Part shown: piece after piece, positions 51,356 through 61,123 of the stretch | How the letters are laid out: each line of letters starts with the position of its first letter | Numbering within the stretch: the stretch's first letter is position 1 | NCBI RefSeq assembly: GCF_003336875.1 | Contig: NZ_QGNJ01000001.1 | Span: forward strand, 496,001-560,000 | Length of the DNA stretch: 64,000 bases | Reading direction: 5' to 3' | DNA from: Oleisolibacter albus | Lineage (GTDB): Bacteria; Pseudomonadota; Alphaproteobacteria; Azospirillales; Azospirillaceae | The notes under the pieces: generated by a model | Seen by the model: the letters and a program-made list of their open reading frames with translations, nothing else | Told to the model about the DNA's origin: nothing | Database searches by the model: none | Translations under genes and position numbers: made by a program

Positions 51356-52114
51356 ATGAATGTGTCCGCACGGGGTCACAGAATGTCTCGCCCCCTCTTC
51401 GCCGCCTGCCTTGCGCTGTTGCCGCTGCCGGCGGCTGCGGACCCGGTCCGTTTCATCGCGGGCGAGCAGCCGCCCTTCGCCTATACGCAAGACGGGATCA
51501 TGCGGGGCGAGATCGCCGATCTGGCCCGGGAGGTGGCACGCCGGGTCGGGGATGGCAGCGGGCTGACCCTGATTCCCTGGCCGCGCTTCAACCGGGAGGC
51601 CGCAAGCGACGGCCCGTTGCTGTTCGTGACGGTCCGGCGGCCGGAGCGTCAGGCCCCTCTGCACTGGATCGGCCGCCTGGGACAGGCCGACCTGGTCCTG
51701 GTCTCCGAAAGCGCGCCGGCGGCCATCAGTCTCGATCAGGCGCGCGATCAGCTGGTGGTGGTGGTGACCGGTTCGGTGGCAGAGCAGGCGTTGCAGGAAG
51801 CCGGCTTCCGCCGGATCGAGCCGGTGCAGACCGAGCGACGGGCGGCCCAGCTGCTGAGCAGCGGCCGGGTGGGGATCTGGGCCACCGCGCTGGAGACGGC
51901 GCTGAGTTCCTATCGGGCGCTGGGCCTGTCCGCCGACCGGCTGAAACCGGGAGCGCAGATCCTGCCGGCCGAACTCTGGCTGGCGGCCACGCCGGCCGTC
52001 GATGCGGCAACGGTCCGGCGCTGGTCGGAGGCATGGAACAGCATGGTGGTCGATGGTCTGGTGCCGGCCGCCGTGGCGACCGGTGACAGCCACGGCGGCT
52101 CAGCCGCCCCGTAG
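51356..52114 (+). CDS. Periplasmic solute-binding protein (family 3-like)
   Basis: 252 residues (start at 51383, [14 protein letters not shown], also possible). Signal peptide ending near AAADP. The mature part has [20 protein letters not shown] then [20 protein letters not shown] and later [20 protein letters not shown], the pattern of SBP_bac_3 proteins that bind amino acids or other polar solutes, with PPF-Y at the ligand pocket. No ABC permease genes are adjacent, so it may be a sensor-type or orphan binding protein. Its 3' end overlaps the convergent mnmA stop by 15 bases. Confidence 0.82.
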   Translation: MNVSARGHRMSRPLFAACLALLPLPAAADPVRFIAGEQPPFAYTQDGIMRGEIADLAREVARRVGDGSGLTLIPWPRFNREAASDGPLLFVTVRRPERQAPLHWIGRLGQADLVLVSESAPAAISLDQARDQLVVVVTGSVAEQALQEAGFRRIEPVQTERRAAQLLSSGRVGIWATALETALSSYRALGLSADRLKPGAQILPAELWLAATPAVDAATVRRWSEAWNSMVVDGLVPAAVATGDSHGGSAAP

Positions 52115-53254
52115 CGCCGTGGCCGCGATCCAGCCGCCGCCCAGCAGGCGGTCCTCCTGGTAGAACACGGCCGCCTGACCGGGGCTGACCCCGTATTGCG
52201 GCTGATCCAGCTCGACCACGGCCTGGCCGTCCCCCTGCAACAGCAGGGTCGCCGGACTCAGCGGCTGGGCGCTGCGCAGCTTGACCTCGATGCGCAGCGG
52301 CACGCCCACCGCCTCCGGCCCGATCCAGTTGACCTCGCGCACCTGCACCCGGTCGCGGGCCAGGGCCGTGCGCGGCCCGACGATGACGCGGTGCGTCTCC
52401 GGCTCCACCCGCACCACATAGAGCGGGTCCAGTTCCTCGCCGTCCGGCCCCTTGCGGCCGCCGATGCCCAGCCCCTTGCGCTGGCCCACGGTGAAGTTGA
52501 TGACGCCGTCATGGCGGCCCATGGCCCGCCCGTCCACATGCACGATCTCGCCCGGCTCGATGGCGCCGGGCCGCAGCTTCTGCACCACGCTGGCATAGCC
52601 GCCCGAGGGCACGAAGCAGATGTCCTGGCTGTCCGGCTTGTCCGCCACCGGCAGGCCCAGCCGTTCGGCGATGGCCCGGGTTTCGGTCTTGGGCTTGTCG
52701 CCCAGGGGGAAGCGCAGGAAATCCAGCTGCGCCTGGGTGGTGGCGAACAGGAAATAGCTCTGGTCGCGGCCGGGATCGGCCCCGCGCAGCAGGGCGGCCC
52801 CGGTCAGCCCGCCGTTGCGGCGGACATAATGGCCGGTGGCCAGGCAGTCGGCGCCCAGGTCGCGGGCCTGGGCCAGCAGATCCTTGAACTTGACGGTCTG
52901 GTTGCAGCGGACGCAGGGGATCGGTGTCTCCCCCCGCATATAGGTATCGACGAAATCATCGATGACCGACTGGCGGAACCGGCTTTCGTAATCCAGCACA
53001 TAATGCGGGATGTCGATGGCATCGGCCACGCGCTTGGCATCATAGATGTCCTGGCCGGCGCAGCAGGCCCCCTTCTTGCCCACGGTCATGCCGTGGTCAT
53101 AGAGCTGCAGGGTGATGCCGACCACGTCATAGCCCTGCTGTTTCAGCAGGGCGGCGACCACGGAGGAGTCCACGCCGCCCGACATGGCCACGACCACGCG
53201 GGTGTCGGCGGGCGATTTCGCAAATCCAAGCGTGTTGAGGTGCTGCGCGTCCAT
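52100..53254 (-). CDS. mnmA: tRNA-specific 2-thiouridylase MnmA
   Basis: 384 residues. PP-loop motif [18 protein letters not shown], active-site Cys pair in [12 protein letters not shown] and [11 protein letters not shown], plus [10 protein letters not shown]. MnmA thiolates U34 of tRNAs for Glu, Gln and Lys with ATP. Start ATG 53254 ([11 protein letters not shown]). The neighbouring upstream region (53255-53390) contains tandem 36-base repeats with hairpins. Confidence 0.95.
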   Translation of the reverse strand: MDAQHLNTLGFAKSPADTRVVVAMSGGVDSSVVAALLKQQGYDVVGITLQLYDHGMTVGKKGACCAGQDIYDAKRVADAIDIPHYVLDYESRFRQSVIDDFVDTYMRGETPIPCVRCNQTVKFKDLLAQARDLGADCLATGHYVRRNGGLTGAALLRGADPGRDQSYFLFATTQAQLDFLRFPLGDKPKTETRAIAERLGLPVADKPDSQDICFVPSGGYASVVQKLRPGAIEPGEIVHVDGRAMGRHDGVINFTVGQRKGLGIGGRKGPDGEELDPLYVVRVEPETHRVIVGPRTALARDRVQVREVNWIGPEAVGVPLRIEVKLRSAQPLSPATLLLQGDGQAVVELDQPQYGVSPGQAAVFYQEDRLLGGGWIAATALRGG

Positions 53255-53306
53255 GGCCGCGGTATATAGGCCGCAAGGGGCCGGGCACAATCGCGCCGGA
53301 CGCAAC

Positions 53307-53378
53307 CCCGCCGCCGGCTTCTGCCGGGCGGCAAGAAACAGACCCGCCGCCGGCTCCTGCCGGGCGGCGAGAATCAGG
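53307..53378. repeat. Two tandem 36-base repeats, each a hairpin
   Basis: Copies 53307-53342 and 53343-53378, nearly identical. Each has a GCCGCCGGC-type arm with a GCCGGGCGGC return arm around TTCT or TCCT. They fill the gap between mnmA (minus) and the hydrolase gene (plus). They could act in mRNA processing or as a protein target (REP-like); only two copies are present in the window. Confidence 0.75.
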
Positions 53379-53390
53379 GAGGAAACCATC

Positions 53391-54359
53391 GTGGACGTCA
53401 CGCCGCAGAGCCGCTTCGCCGAAGTCAACGGCATCCGTCTGCATTACCTGGAGGCGGGCAGCGGCCCGCTGGTGCTGCTCTGCCATGGCTGGCCGGAACT
53501 GGCCCACAGCTGGCGGAACCAGATCCCGGCGCTGGCCGCCGCCGGCTACCGCGTGGTCGCGCCGGACATGCGCGGCTTCGGCGCCAGCGACGCCCCGGCC
53601 GACATCGCCGCCTATGGCATCATGGATCTGGTGGGCGACATGGTCGCCCTGGTGGAGGTGCTGGACGAGCCCAACGCCGTGGTCGTCGGCCATGACTGGG
53701 GCGCGCCGGTGGCCTGGCACTGCGCCCTGTTCCGTCCTGACCTGTTCCGCGGCGTCGCCGGCCTGTCGGTGCCCTGGTCGCCGCGCGGTCCCGCCAGCGT
53801 GGTCGCCGTGGCCCGCCATCTGGGCATGGAGCGCTTCTACATGGTCTATTTCCAGGAGCCGGGCGTGGCCGAGGCCGATCTGGAGCGCGACGCCTATGAG
53901 AGCCACCGCCGTCTGCTGGTCGGCGCCTCCGGCGACGCGGTGCGCACAGGCCGCGCCTGGCCGGCCGTCATCCCCGAGGGCATGACGCTGGTGGAGGCCT
54001 GTCCCGCCGTGGACACCCTGCCGGCCTGGCTCAGCGAAGCCGATCTGACCGTCTATGCCGAAACCTACCGGCGCACCGGCTATCGCGGTGGTCTGAACTG
54101 GTACCGCAACATGGACCGCAACCATGCCGTCACTGCGCCCTGGGTCGGCGCCCGCATCCCGGTGCCGGCCTGCTTCATCGCCGGCACCCTGGACGGGGTG
54201 CTGAAGATGCCGGGCATGGACAAGGCCGTTCACCGGCTCGACGAGACCTGTATCGATTTCCGCGGCACGACCCTGGTGGAGGGCGCCGGCCATTGGGTGC
54301 AGCAGGAGGCGCCGGAGGCGGTGAACAAGGCGCTGCTGGACTTCCTGGCCGGGCTCTGA
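53391..54359 (+). CDS. Alpha/beta hydrolase, epoxide-hydrolase-like
   Basis: 322 residues. Oxyanion motif [10 protein letters not shown], nucleophile Asp in [14 protein letters not shown], cap-domain Tyr residues ([31 protein letters not shown]) and catalytic His in [14 protein letters not shown]. The set matches soluble epoxide hydrolases that open epoxides to diols; a haloalkane dehalogenase would lack the cap Tyr pair. GTG 53391 has GGAGG 9 bases upstream, which decides the start over an open frame reaching 53184. Confidence 0.9.
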   Translation: MDVTPQSRFAEVNGIRLHYLEAGSGPLVLLCHGWPELAHSWRNQIPALAAAGYRVVAPDMRGFGASDAPADIAAYGIMDLVGDMVALVEVLDEPNAVVVGHDWGAPVAWHCALFRPDLFRGVAGLSVPWSPRGPASVVAVARHLGMERFYMVYFQEPGVAEADLERDAYESHRRLLVGASGDAVRTGRAWPAVIPEGMTLVEACPAVDTLPAWLSEADLTVYAETYRRTGYRGGLNWYRNMDRNHAVTAPWVGARIPVPACFIAGTLDGVLKMPGMDKAVHRLDETCIDFRGTTLVEGAGHWVQQEAPEAVNKALLDFLAGL

Positions 54360-54476
54360 CCCCCGCCCGATGCCGTCCCCGCTTTGCCCCCTGCCCTCCC
54401 TGTCCCGCATGCCCGCGGTTCCCCTGGCGGCGGCGGGCGGGTAGGCTGGCCCGACCACCGCAGGAGAGCGCACCCC

Positions 54477-55175
54477 ATGCAGCCCGTCATCCTGGATGCC
54501 GTCCTGACCGGCACGCCGCAGCCGCTGGGGCCGAAGGCCGCGCCCAGTTCCATCGCCACCCGTGTGCCGGCGGCGGGTCCCGTCCAGGCCGGCCCGTTGG
54601 GTCTGGCCGGCGACGCGGTGGGCGATGGCACGGTGCATGGCGGACCGGACAAGGCCATCCATTTCTACCCCCGCGACCATTACGACCGCTGGGCGGCGGA
54701 GCAACCACCCATGGCCCCGCTGCTGGCTGCCCCCGGCGCCTTCGGGGAGAATCTCTCCGCCCGCGGCCTTGGCGAGGCCGATGTCTGCCTGGGCGACATC
54801 GTGCGCGCCGGGAGTGCCCTGCTGCAACTGACCCAGTCGCGCCAGCCCTGCTGGAAGCTGGGGGTGCGCTTCGGCCTGCCCGCCCTGCCGCGGCTGGTGC
54901 AGAAGACCGGGCGCACCGGCTGGTACTACCGGGTGCTGGAGTCTGGGGCCATCGGCCCCGGCGACCCTCTGACCCTGGTGGACCGGCCCAATCCCGGCTG
55001 GACCCTGCCCCGCACCCTGCGCCTTCTCTATGTGGACATGCTGGACCCGGAGGCGCTGGCCACCCTGGCGGCGCTGCCCGGCATCAGCGCCGGCCTCGCC
55101 CGCACGGCCCGCACCCGGCTGGAGACGCTGGCGGTGGAGGATTGGAGCCGGCGGCTGGACGGCGCCCCATCCTGA
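54477..55175 (+). CDS. MOSC-domain protein (YiiM-like)
   Basis: 232 residues. Conserved features: GDAVGDGTVHGGPDKAIHFY, GAFGENLSARGLGEADVC, LQLTQSRQPCWKLGVRFGL and GWYYRVLESGAIGPGDPL. The cysteine in RQPCWKL is the conserved MOSC Cys that coordinates molybdenum or the sulfur donor. YiiM acts in 6-N-hydroxylaminopurine detoxification with the molybdenum cofactor; this protein may do the same. AGGAG lies 10 bases before ATG 54477. Confidence 0.88.
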   Translation: MQPVILDAVLTGTPQPLGPKAAPSSIATRVPAAGPVQAGPLGLAGDAVGDGTVHGGPDKAIHFYPRDHYDRWAAEQPPMAPLLAAPGAFGENLSARGLGEADVCLGDIVRAGSALLQLTQSRQPCWKLGVRFGLPALPRLVQKTGRTGWYYRVLESGAIGPGDPLTLVDRPNPGWTLPRTLRLLYVDMLDPEALATLAALPGISAGLARTARTRLETLAVEDWSRRLDGAPS

Positions 55176-55205
55176 GCGGCCCGACCCCGGTCAGCCTGCT
55201 CCTGG

Positions 55206-56402
55206 TCAGCGCGTCAGGGAGCGCAAGCGCCGCGCCGCCTCTGCCATGTCCGGCTCGGTCCCGGCGAAGCTGAGACGGATGAAGCGGTGCCCGCGGGCCG
55301 GATCGAAATCCACGCCGGGCGTCAGGGCCACCCCGGTCCGCTCCAGGATCCGCCGGCAGAACACCTGACTGTCGTCGCAGAGGTCGGAGACATCGGCATA
55401 GAGGAAGAAAGCGCCGTCGGCCGGCGCCAGCTTGCCGAACCCGGCCGACGGCAGCTCGTTCAGCAGCAGGTCGCGGTTGCGCCGGTAGCGGGCCACATGG
55501 CCGTCCAGTTCCCCGATGCAGGAGAAGGCGGCCACGGCGGCATGCTGGCTCAGCGTCGGCGGCGAGATATAGAGATTCTGGGCCAGACACTCGACGCTGC
55601 GCACCAGTTCCGGCGGCAGCACCAGCCAGCCCAGACGCCAGCCGGTCATGCTGAAATATTTGGAGAAGCTGTTGACCACCAGCGCCCGCTGACCGAAGGC
55701 CAGCGCCGTGGCCGGGGCCACGCTGCCATAATCGATGCCGTGATAGATCTCGTCGGAGACCAGCCGCACCCGGCGCGCCTCGCACCAGTCCGACAGCCGC
55801 CGCAGCTCGGCCCGGCCCAGCATGGTGCCGGTCGGGTTGCCGGGGCTGGCCAGGATCAGGCCCCGCACCGGCTGCGGCAGCGCCTCCAGCCGTTCCACCG
55901 TGGGCTGGAACCGCGTCTCCGGCCCGGCCGGCACCTCCACCGGCTCCAGGTCCAGGGCGCGCAGGATATTGCGGTAGGCGGGATAGCCCGGGGCCGCCAG
56001 GGCCACCCGGTCGCCCTTCTCGAACGCCGCCAGGAAGCCCAGCAGGAAGGCGGCGGAGGAGCCGGTGGTGACGGCGATGCGCTCCGGCGGCACGGCCACG
56101 CCATGACGGTCGCGGTACCAGCCGGCGATGACCTCGCGCAGGGCCGGCAGGCCGAAGGCGTCGGTATAGCCCAGCGTCTCGGCCTCCAGGGCGCGCGCCG
56201 CGGCGGCGCGCACGGCCGCCGGTGCCGGGGTGCAGGGCTGGCCGATCTCCAGATGCAGCACGTCGCCCCCGGCCGCCTGCCGGGCGTTGGCGGCCCGCAG
56301 CACCTCCATGACGATGAAGGGCGCCACCTGGCCGCGGCAGGACGGTGCCCAGGCCGCCGTATCAGGGGACGCATGCGGTGACGGGGCTGGCGCCGCCGCC
56401 AT
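55206..56402 (-). CDS. Class I/II pyridoxal-phosphate aminotransferase
   Basis: 398 residues from ATG 56402. Features: HLEIGQPCTPAPAAVRAAAA, PERIAVTTGSSAAFLLGFLA, LASPGNPTGTMLG, LVSDEIYHGIDYG, the PLP lysine in NSFSKYFSMTGWRLGWLV and the arginine in HRFIRLSFAGTE. This is an aspartate-aminotransferase-superfamily enzyme, amino acid unknown. A longer start at 56468 is open but would overlap the divergent protease start, so 56402 is preferred. Divergent from the protease gene with a 65-base gap. Confidence 0.9.
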   Translation of the reverse strand: MAAAPAPSPHASPDTAAWAPSCRGQVAPFIVMEVLRAANARQAAGGDVLHLEIGQPCTPAPAAVRAAAARALEAETLGYTDAFGLPALREVIAGWYRDRHGVAVPPERIAVTTGSSAAFLLGFLAAFEKGDRVALAAPGYPAYRNILRALDLEPVEVPAGPETRFQPTVERLEALPQPVRGLILASPGNPTGTMLGRAELRRLSDWCEARRVRLVSDEIYHGIDYGSVAPATALAFGQRALVVNSFSKYFSMTGWRLGWLVLPPELVRSVECLAQNLYISPPTLSQHAAVAAFSCIGELDGHVARYRRNRDLLLNELPSAGFGKLAPADGAFFLYADVSDLCDDSQVFCRRILERTGVALTPGVDFDPARGHRFIRLSFAGTEPDMAEAARRLRSLTR

Positions 56403-56466
56403 TCCCTTGCCAAATTCATCGCGCTGAGCTTGCCCGCTCGGGGCAGTGCCGCCAGAAGGTGACGTC

Positions 56467-57837
56467 ATGTTTGCAGGTCCGAAACGGTTGGCCGGTATCG
56501 CAGTCGTCTGGGTGCTGTCCCTGGTGCTGACGGTCCAGCCGGCCCTGGCCCAGTCCCGGTCCATCAGTTTCATCCGCGACACGGAAATCGAACATATCCT
56601 GCGCGAGTACGCCACCCCCCTGTGGCAGCAGGGCGGCATCGTTCCGGAATCGGTCACCATCGCCCTGATCAACGACGATTCGCTGAACGCCTTCGTCTCC
56701 GGCGGCCAGAACATCTTCTTCCATACCGGCCTGCTGATGGACACGGAGATGCCGGAACTGATCGGCGTCATCGCCCACGAGACCGGCCATATCGTCGGCG
56801 GGCATCTGGCCCGCAGCCGGGACGCCATGTCCAACGCCTCCACCATCGCCACCCTCTCCTTGCTGCTGGGTCTGGCCGCCGCCATCGGCGCCGGGCGCGG
56901 CGACGTGGCCCAGGGCGTCATGGGCGGCGGGCAGGAGATCGCCATGCGCAGCTTCTTCTCCTTCTCGCGCCAGCAGGAAGGCTCGGCCGACGAGTTCGGC
57001 ATGCATGCGCTGGAAGCCGTGGGCTGGCCGGCCACCGGCATGCTGTCGATGATGCAGAAGCTGGCCTCGCAGGAGCTGCTGCCGGAAAGCCGGCAGGTGG
57101 AATATGTCCGCACCCACCCGCTGACGCGCAACCGTGTCGAGGTCATCAAGAACTTCGTCGAGCACGAGTCGAAGAACAACAACAAGAGCTTCCCGGCCGC
57201 CTTCTACGACATGCATGCCCGCATGAAGGCCAAGCTGCTGGGCTTCATGCGCCCGGATCTGGCCCTGCGGCGCTACTCGGCCGACGACACCGCGGTCGCC
57301 GCCCGCTATGCCCGCGCCATCGCCCTGTACCAGAAGGGCCGCATCGCCGAATCCCTGCCGCTGGTGGACGGGCTGATCAAGCAGGAGCCCGACAATCCCT
57401 ATTTCCTGGAGCTGAAGGGCCAGATCCTGTTCGAGAACGGCCATGCCGCCGAGGCGGTGCCGCCCTACCGCCGGTCCGTGCAGCTGGCACCGGAAGCCGG
57501 GCTGATCCGCTCGGCCCTGGGCCATGCGCTGCTGGAGGTGGGGGACGACCGGCTGGTGCCGGAGGCGGTGCAGACGCTGCAGGCGGCCGCCCGGCTGGAG
57601 CGCCGCTCGGCCTTCGTCTGGCAGCTGCTGTCCAGCGCCTACAGCCGCGCCGACATGCAGCCGCAGCTGGCCTATGCCCGCGCCGAGGAGGCGTTGGCCC
57701 GCGGTGATATCCGGGCCGCCAAGTTCCACGCGGACAAGGCCGAGCAGATGCTGCCCGCCGGCTCGCCGGAATGGCTGCGTGCCCAGGATATCCGCGTCAT
57801 GGTGGAAAGCCGCGTGGGCATGGACCGGGGCGAATAG
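56467..57837 (+). CDS. BepA/YfgC-like M48 metalloprotease with TPR region
   Basis: 456 residues. Signal peptide (IAVVWVLSLVLTVQPALA, then QSRSISF). The M48 active site VIAHETGHIVGGHLAR has HExxH; the third ligand is Glu in QEGSADEFGMHALEAVG. A TPR-like C-terminal half starts near residue 290 (AIALYQKGRIAESLPLVDGL, FLELKGQILFENGHAAEAVP). E. coli BepA degrades or helps assemble outer-membrane proteins such as LptD; this protein likely acts in the same periplasmic quality control. AAGGTGA before ATG 56467. Confidence 0.92.
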   Translation: MFAGPKRLAGIAVVWVLSLVLTVQPALAQSRSISFIRDTEIEHILREYATPLWQQGGIVPESVTIALINDDSLNAFVSGGQNIFFHTGLLMDTEMPELIGVIAHETGHIVGGHLARSRDAMSNASTIATLSLLLGLAAAIGAGRGDVAQGVMGGGQEIAMRSFFSFSRQQEGSADEFGMHALEAVGWPATGMLSMMQKLASQELLPESRQVEYVRTHPLTRNRVEVIKNFVEHESKNNNKSFPAAFYDMHARMKAKLLGFMRPDLALRRYSADDTAVAARYARAIALYQKGRIAESLPLVDGLIKQEPDNPYFLELKGQILFENGHAAEAVPPYRRSVQLAPEAGLIRSALGHALLEVGDDRLVPEAVQTLQAAARLERRSAFVWQLLSSAYSRADMQPQLAYARAEEALARGDIRAAKFHADKAEQMLPAGSPEWLRAQDIRVMVESRVGMDRGE

Positions 57838-57847
57838 CCGCCGCCGC

Positions 57848-59407
57848 TCACATCAGGAAACGGCGGTCGGCCATGACCTTGAGGAAGGCGCGGACGACAG
57901 CCGGGTCGAACTGCGTCCCGGCCTGCGCCTCGATCCAGTTCAGCGCCTCGGGCACGGGCTCCGGCTCGCGCCAGCTGCGCTGGTGGGTCAGGGCATCGAA
58001 CACATCGACCACGGCCACGATTCGGGCGGCCAGGGGGATATCGGTGCCGGCCAGCCCGCCGGGATAGCCGCTGCCGTCCCAGCGTTCCTGATGGCAGCGG
58101 GCCACCTCGGCCCCGAAGGACAGATAGTTGCTGCCCTGGACCAGGCGCGAGGCCTTTTCCAGCAGCGCGGCGCCGCGCTCGCAATGGTGCTGCATTTCAT
58201 GGCGCTCATCGGCGTCCAGGGGACCCAGCTTCCAGCGGATGCGGTCGGGCACCGCCACCATGCCGATGTCATAGACCATGGCGCCCATGGCGATGAGGTC
58301 GAGGAAGCCGTCGTCGATCTGCGATGACAGCGCCGGATCGGCCCGCAGGGCCAGCGCCGTCTCGCTGACCAGCCGGGAGACACGCAAACCCTGGTCGCCG
58401 CTGCCGTCGGGATCCTTGTGGTCGGCCAGCCCCGCCAGGGCGATGACCGTGGCCTTGTGGGCCCGGCGCAGCTGGTCATAGAGATAGAGATTCTCGAACC
58501 CGGCCGTGATCTTGGCCGCCATCACGTCGATCAGCCGCTGCTCCAGCGCATCCAGCGTGCGGCCGGCCGTGTGCAGGCACACGGCACAGTCGCGGCCGTC
58601 GGCCATGGTCAACACCTGCACCAGGAACCCGTCGCCCTGGACGGACTGCCGGCCGCGCAGGGCATCCAGCACCGCCTGGGTCAGGGTGCCGTCGACCGCC
58701 ACGCGCAACGGCATGCCGGCGGCACCGGCATGGCGGCCGGTGCCGGCCAGGATCTGTGCCTCGGTCCGCGCCGGCCCGCGGGCGACGCAGACCAGCCCGT
58801 CATCGGCCAGATCGAGGACGCGGGCCAGCTCGTGCAGGATGGTCCCGGCAAATCCGTCCAGGGAGCGCTGGGTGAACAGGACCGAGGCGGCATCGACGAT
58901 GCGCTCCATGCCCCGGCGCGACCGCTGCAGGGCGCGGATATGCTCGTAGGACCGCAGGGCCGCGGCCGTGGCCGTGCCCAGCTTCTGGGCCGTCAGCTCG
59001 GTCTTGGCCTTGTAGTCATTGATGTCATAGCTGTGGATGACCGCGTCTTCCGGCGCCTGGCCGGGCTGCCCGGTGCGCAGGATGATGCGCACGGCATCAT
59101 TGTTCAGCTCCTCACGGATGCGGGGGACCAGCCGCAGGCCGGCATCCTCCGTCTCCATCACCACGTCCAGCAGGATCAGGGCGATGCCGGGATCGTCGCG
59201 CAGCAGGGCCATCGCCTCTTCGGCCGAATAGGCCGACAGGAACTGGACCGGGCGCCCGGCGAAGGTGAACTTCTTCATCACCAGCCGGGTCATGGCATGC
59301 ACTTCGGGATCGTCATCGACGATCAGGACCAGCCACGGCCGGGCCGCGGGCGTCAGATCCAAAGGCGGCGGATCGTCCTGGAACAGAAAATCGTCTGTAT
59401 CGCTCAT
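57848..59407 (-). CDS. Response regulator with DUF3369 and degenerate HD-GYP domain
   Basis: 519 residues. Receiver domain 24-145: LIVDDDPEVHAMTRLV, phospho-Asp in LILLDVVMETEDAG, KTEL for the Lys. A DUF3369 middle (about 165-310, SRRGMERIVDAASVLFT). The HD-GYP domain (330-505) is altered: the HD pair in LHDIGK reads MVYDIGMVAVPD, and the first His of the metal site is missing in GDQGLRVSRLV. The GYP motif remains as DGSGYPGG with HQER. So phosphodiesterase activity against c-di-GMP is doubtful; a binding or scaffold role is more likely. Start ATG 59407. Confidence 0.88.
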   Translation of the reverse strand: MSDTDDFLFQDDPPPLDLTPAARPWLVLIVDDDPEVHAMTRLVMKKFTFAGRPVQFLSAYSAEEAMALLRDDPGIALILLDVVMETEDAGLRLVPRIREELNNDAVRIILRTGQPGQAPEDAVIHSYDINDYKAKTELTAQKLGTATAAALRSYEHIRALQRSRRGMERIVDAASVLFTQRSLDGFAGTILHELARVLDLADDGLVCVARGPARTEAQILAGTGRHAGAAGMPLRVAVDGTLTQAVLDALRGRQSVQGDGFLVQVLTMADGRDCAVCLHTAGRTLDALEQRLIDVMAAKITAGFENLYLYDQLRRAHKATVIALAGLADHKDPDGSGDQGLRVSRLVSETALALRADPALSSQIDDGFLDLIAMGAMVYDIGMVAVPDRIRWKLGPLDADERHEMQHHCERGAALLEKASRLVQGSNYLSFGAEVARCHQERWDGSGYPGGLAGTDIPLAARIVAVVDVFDALTHQRSWREPEPVPEALNWIEAQAGTQFDPAVVRAFLKVMADRRFLM

Positions 59408-59700
59408 CGGCCTGCACGGGACTGGCTGAGGGGCGCGGCGCGGATCGGTGTTGTCGCAAAAAAGCCGTCAACCGGCCCGATGCTGATATCCAACGGCCGC
59501 TGCGCCCTTCCGTTGCCATTCTATCTCCGCATAGCTCGCGCGGGGAGGCAAGGATGTTTCTCGGATCGGTTGCACTGAGGCCGGAGGTTCCCGCCGCCGC
59601 CATGGCCGCCGCCGCTGTTTCCTGTTGCCGTGGCGGCCCGCTCCTGCGCACCTTGCGGGCCTGTTCCACCCCTGTCCGATCTTGTTCGAGGATGTCCGCC

Positions 59701-60507
59701 GTGCGTCGTTTTCCCGCTCCCGTCACCGCCCTGGCCCTGATCCTGACCGCCGCCACCGCCCAGACGGGCCTGTCCCGGCCGGCCCTGGCCCAGGAGAAGC
59801 CGCTGGACCGCGCCGCGGTCGAAGCCATCGTGCGGGAGACGCTGGTCAAGAATCCCGAGATCATCCTGGAGGCCATCCATGCGCTGGAGGCCAAGGACCA
59901 GGCGGCCAGCGACAAGGCCCAGGCCGATGCCCTGGCCGACAACCGCAAGGCCCTGACCGACAGCCCGACCTCGCCGGTGGGCGGCAACCCCAAGGGCGAC
60001 GTCACGCTGGTCGAATTCTTCGACTACAATTGCGGCTACTGCAAACGCACCCACCCCGAGCGGGTCGAGGCGGTGAAGAAGGACGGCAAGGTCCGTCTGG
60101 TCTACAAGGAATTCCCCATCCTCGCCCCCTCCTCCATGGAGGCGGCCAAGGCGGCGCTGGCGGCCCAGCGCCAGGGCAAGTACGAGGCCATGCACACGGC
60201 CCTGATGACGCATCAGGGCAAGCTGGACACCGACACCATCCGCGAGATCGCCAAGGGGGTCGGGCTGGATGTGAAGAAGCTGGAGGACGATATGGGCGAC
60301 CCGGCCATCCAGAAGGAGATCCAGGCCAATCTCGACCTGGGACCGAAGCTGGGCATCCGTGGCACGCCGGGCTTCATCGTCGGCGACACCATCGTTCCCG
60401 GTGCCATCCAGGCCGACCAGTTCAAGCAGCTGTTCGCCCAGGCCCGCGATGCCGGCAAGGAGGGGGCGGGCAAGGACGGATCCAAGGACGCGAAGAAGGG
60501 CGGCTGA
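59701..60507 (+). CDS. Exported DsbA/ScsC-type thiol-disulfide oxidoreductase
   Basis: About 268 residues from GTG 59701 (GAGG 8 bases upstream; ATG 59692 is also in frame). Signal peptide VTALALILTAATAQTGLS. An N-terminal helical extension (LDRAAVEAIVRETLVKNPEI) of the ScsC/BdbD-like type, then a DsbA-like thioredoxin fold with CGYC in FFDYNCGYCKRTHPERV and cis-Pro in GIRGTPGFIVGD. It catalyses disulfide formation or isomerisation in the periplasm. The C-terminal 20 residues are Lys/Gly-rich and unstructured. Confidence 0.88.
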   Translation: MRRFPAPVTALALILTAATAQTGLSRPALAQEKPLDRAAVEAIVRETLVKNPEIILEAIHALEAKDQAASDKAQADALADNRKALTDSPTSPVGGNPKGDVTLVEFFDYNCGYCKRTHPERVEAVKKDGKVRLVYKEFPILAPSSMEAAKAALAAQRQGKYEAMHTALMTHQGKLDTDTIREIAKGVGLDVKKLEDDMGDPAIQKEIQANLDLGPKLGIRGTPGFIVGDTIVPGAIQADQFKQLFAQARDAGKEGAGKDGSKDAKKGG

Positions 60508-60629
60508 TGCCGCCCGCCCGGGGGGCCGGGACAGGCGGCAACCGTGCCCCTGTCTCTCCGGCATTGCTCCGGCGTACACCCATGCTATAAAGCCGCGGCT
60601 TTCGGTGTCACCAGACCGGGTACCCTTAC

Positions 60630-61088
60630 GTGGCCATTCAGCCCTCCGTGCTCATCCTCAACGGGCCGAATCTCAACCTGCTGGGCACGCGGGAACCGCA
60701 TGTCTATGGTCGGGAGACCCTGGACGATGTGGAAGGGCTGTGCCAGGACGAGGCGGCGCGCCTGGGGCTGGACATCGATTTCCGCCAGTCGAACCATGAA
60801 GGCGAGCTGGTGACCTGGATTCAGGAGGCGCGGGGCGAACACGACGCCATCATCCTGAATGCGGGGGCCTATACCCACACATCGATTGCCATCCTGGACG
60901 CGCTGGCGGCGGTGGATCTGCCGGTGGTCGAGGTGCATCTGAGCAACATCTTCCGGCGCGAGGCGTTCCGGCACCATTCCTATGTGTCGACGATCGCGCG
61001 GGGGGTCATATGCGGCTTCGGTTCGCATGGCTATGGACTGGCGCTACAGGCGGTCGCCCGCCTGATCGAAGCGTCCGGCCGGCCGTGA
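60630..61088 (+). CDS. aroQ: Type II 3-dehydroquinate dehydratase
   Basis: 152 residues. Signature [19 protein letters not shown] with the catalytic Tyr, [37 protein letters not shown] and [18 protein letters not shown] (catalytic His). Converts 3-dehydroquinate to 3-dehydroshikimate. GTG 60630. Its last base lies 35 bases before accB, and accB-accC follow, the common aroQ-accB-accC order of many bacteria. Confidence 0.95.
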   Translation: MAIQPSVLILNGPNLNLLGTREPHVYGRETLDDVEGLCQDEAARLGLDIDFRQSNHEGELVTWIQEARGEHDAIILNAGAYTHTSIAILDALAAVDLPVVEVHLSNIFRREAFRHHSYVSTIARGVICGFGSHGYGLALQAVARLIEASGRP

Positions 61089-61123
61089 CGGCACCGCTGC
61101 CTTTGGAAAAGGTTGAAAAGACG

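Noticed and set aside
53307-53378. Possible CRISPR or mobile-element ends
   Set aside because: Adjacent direct copies without spacers, target-site duplication or transposase.
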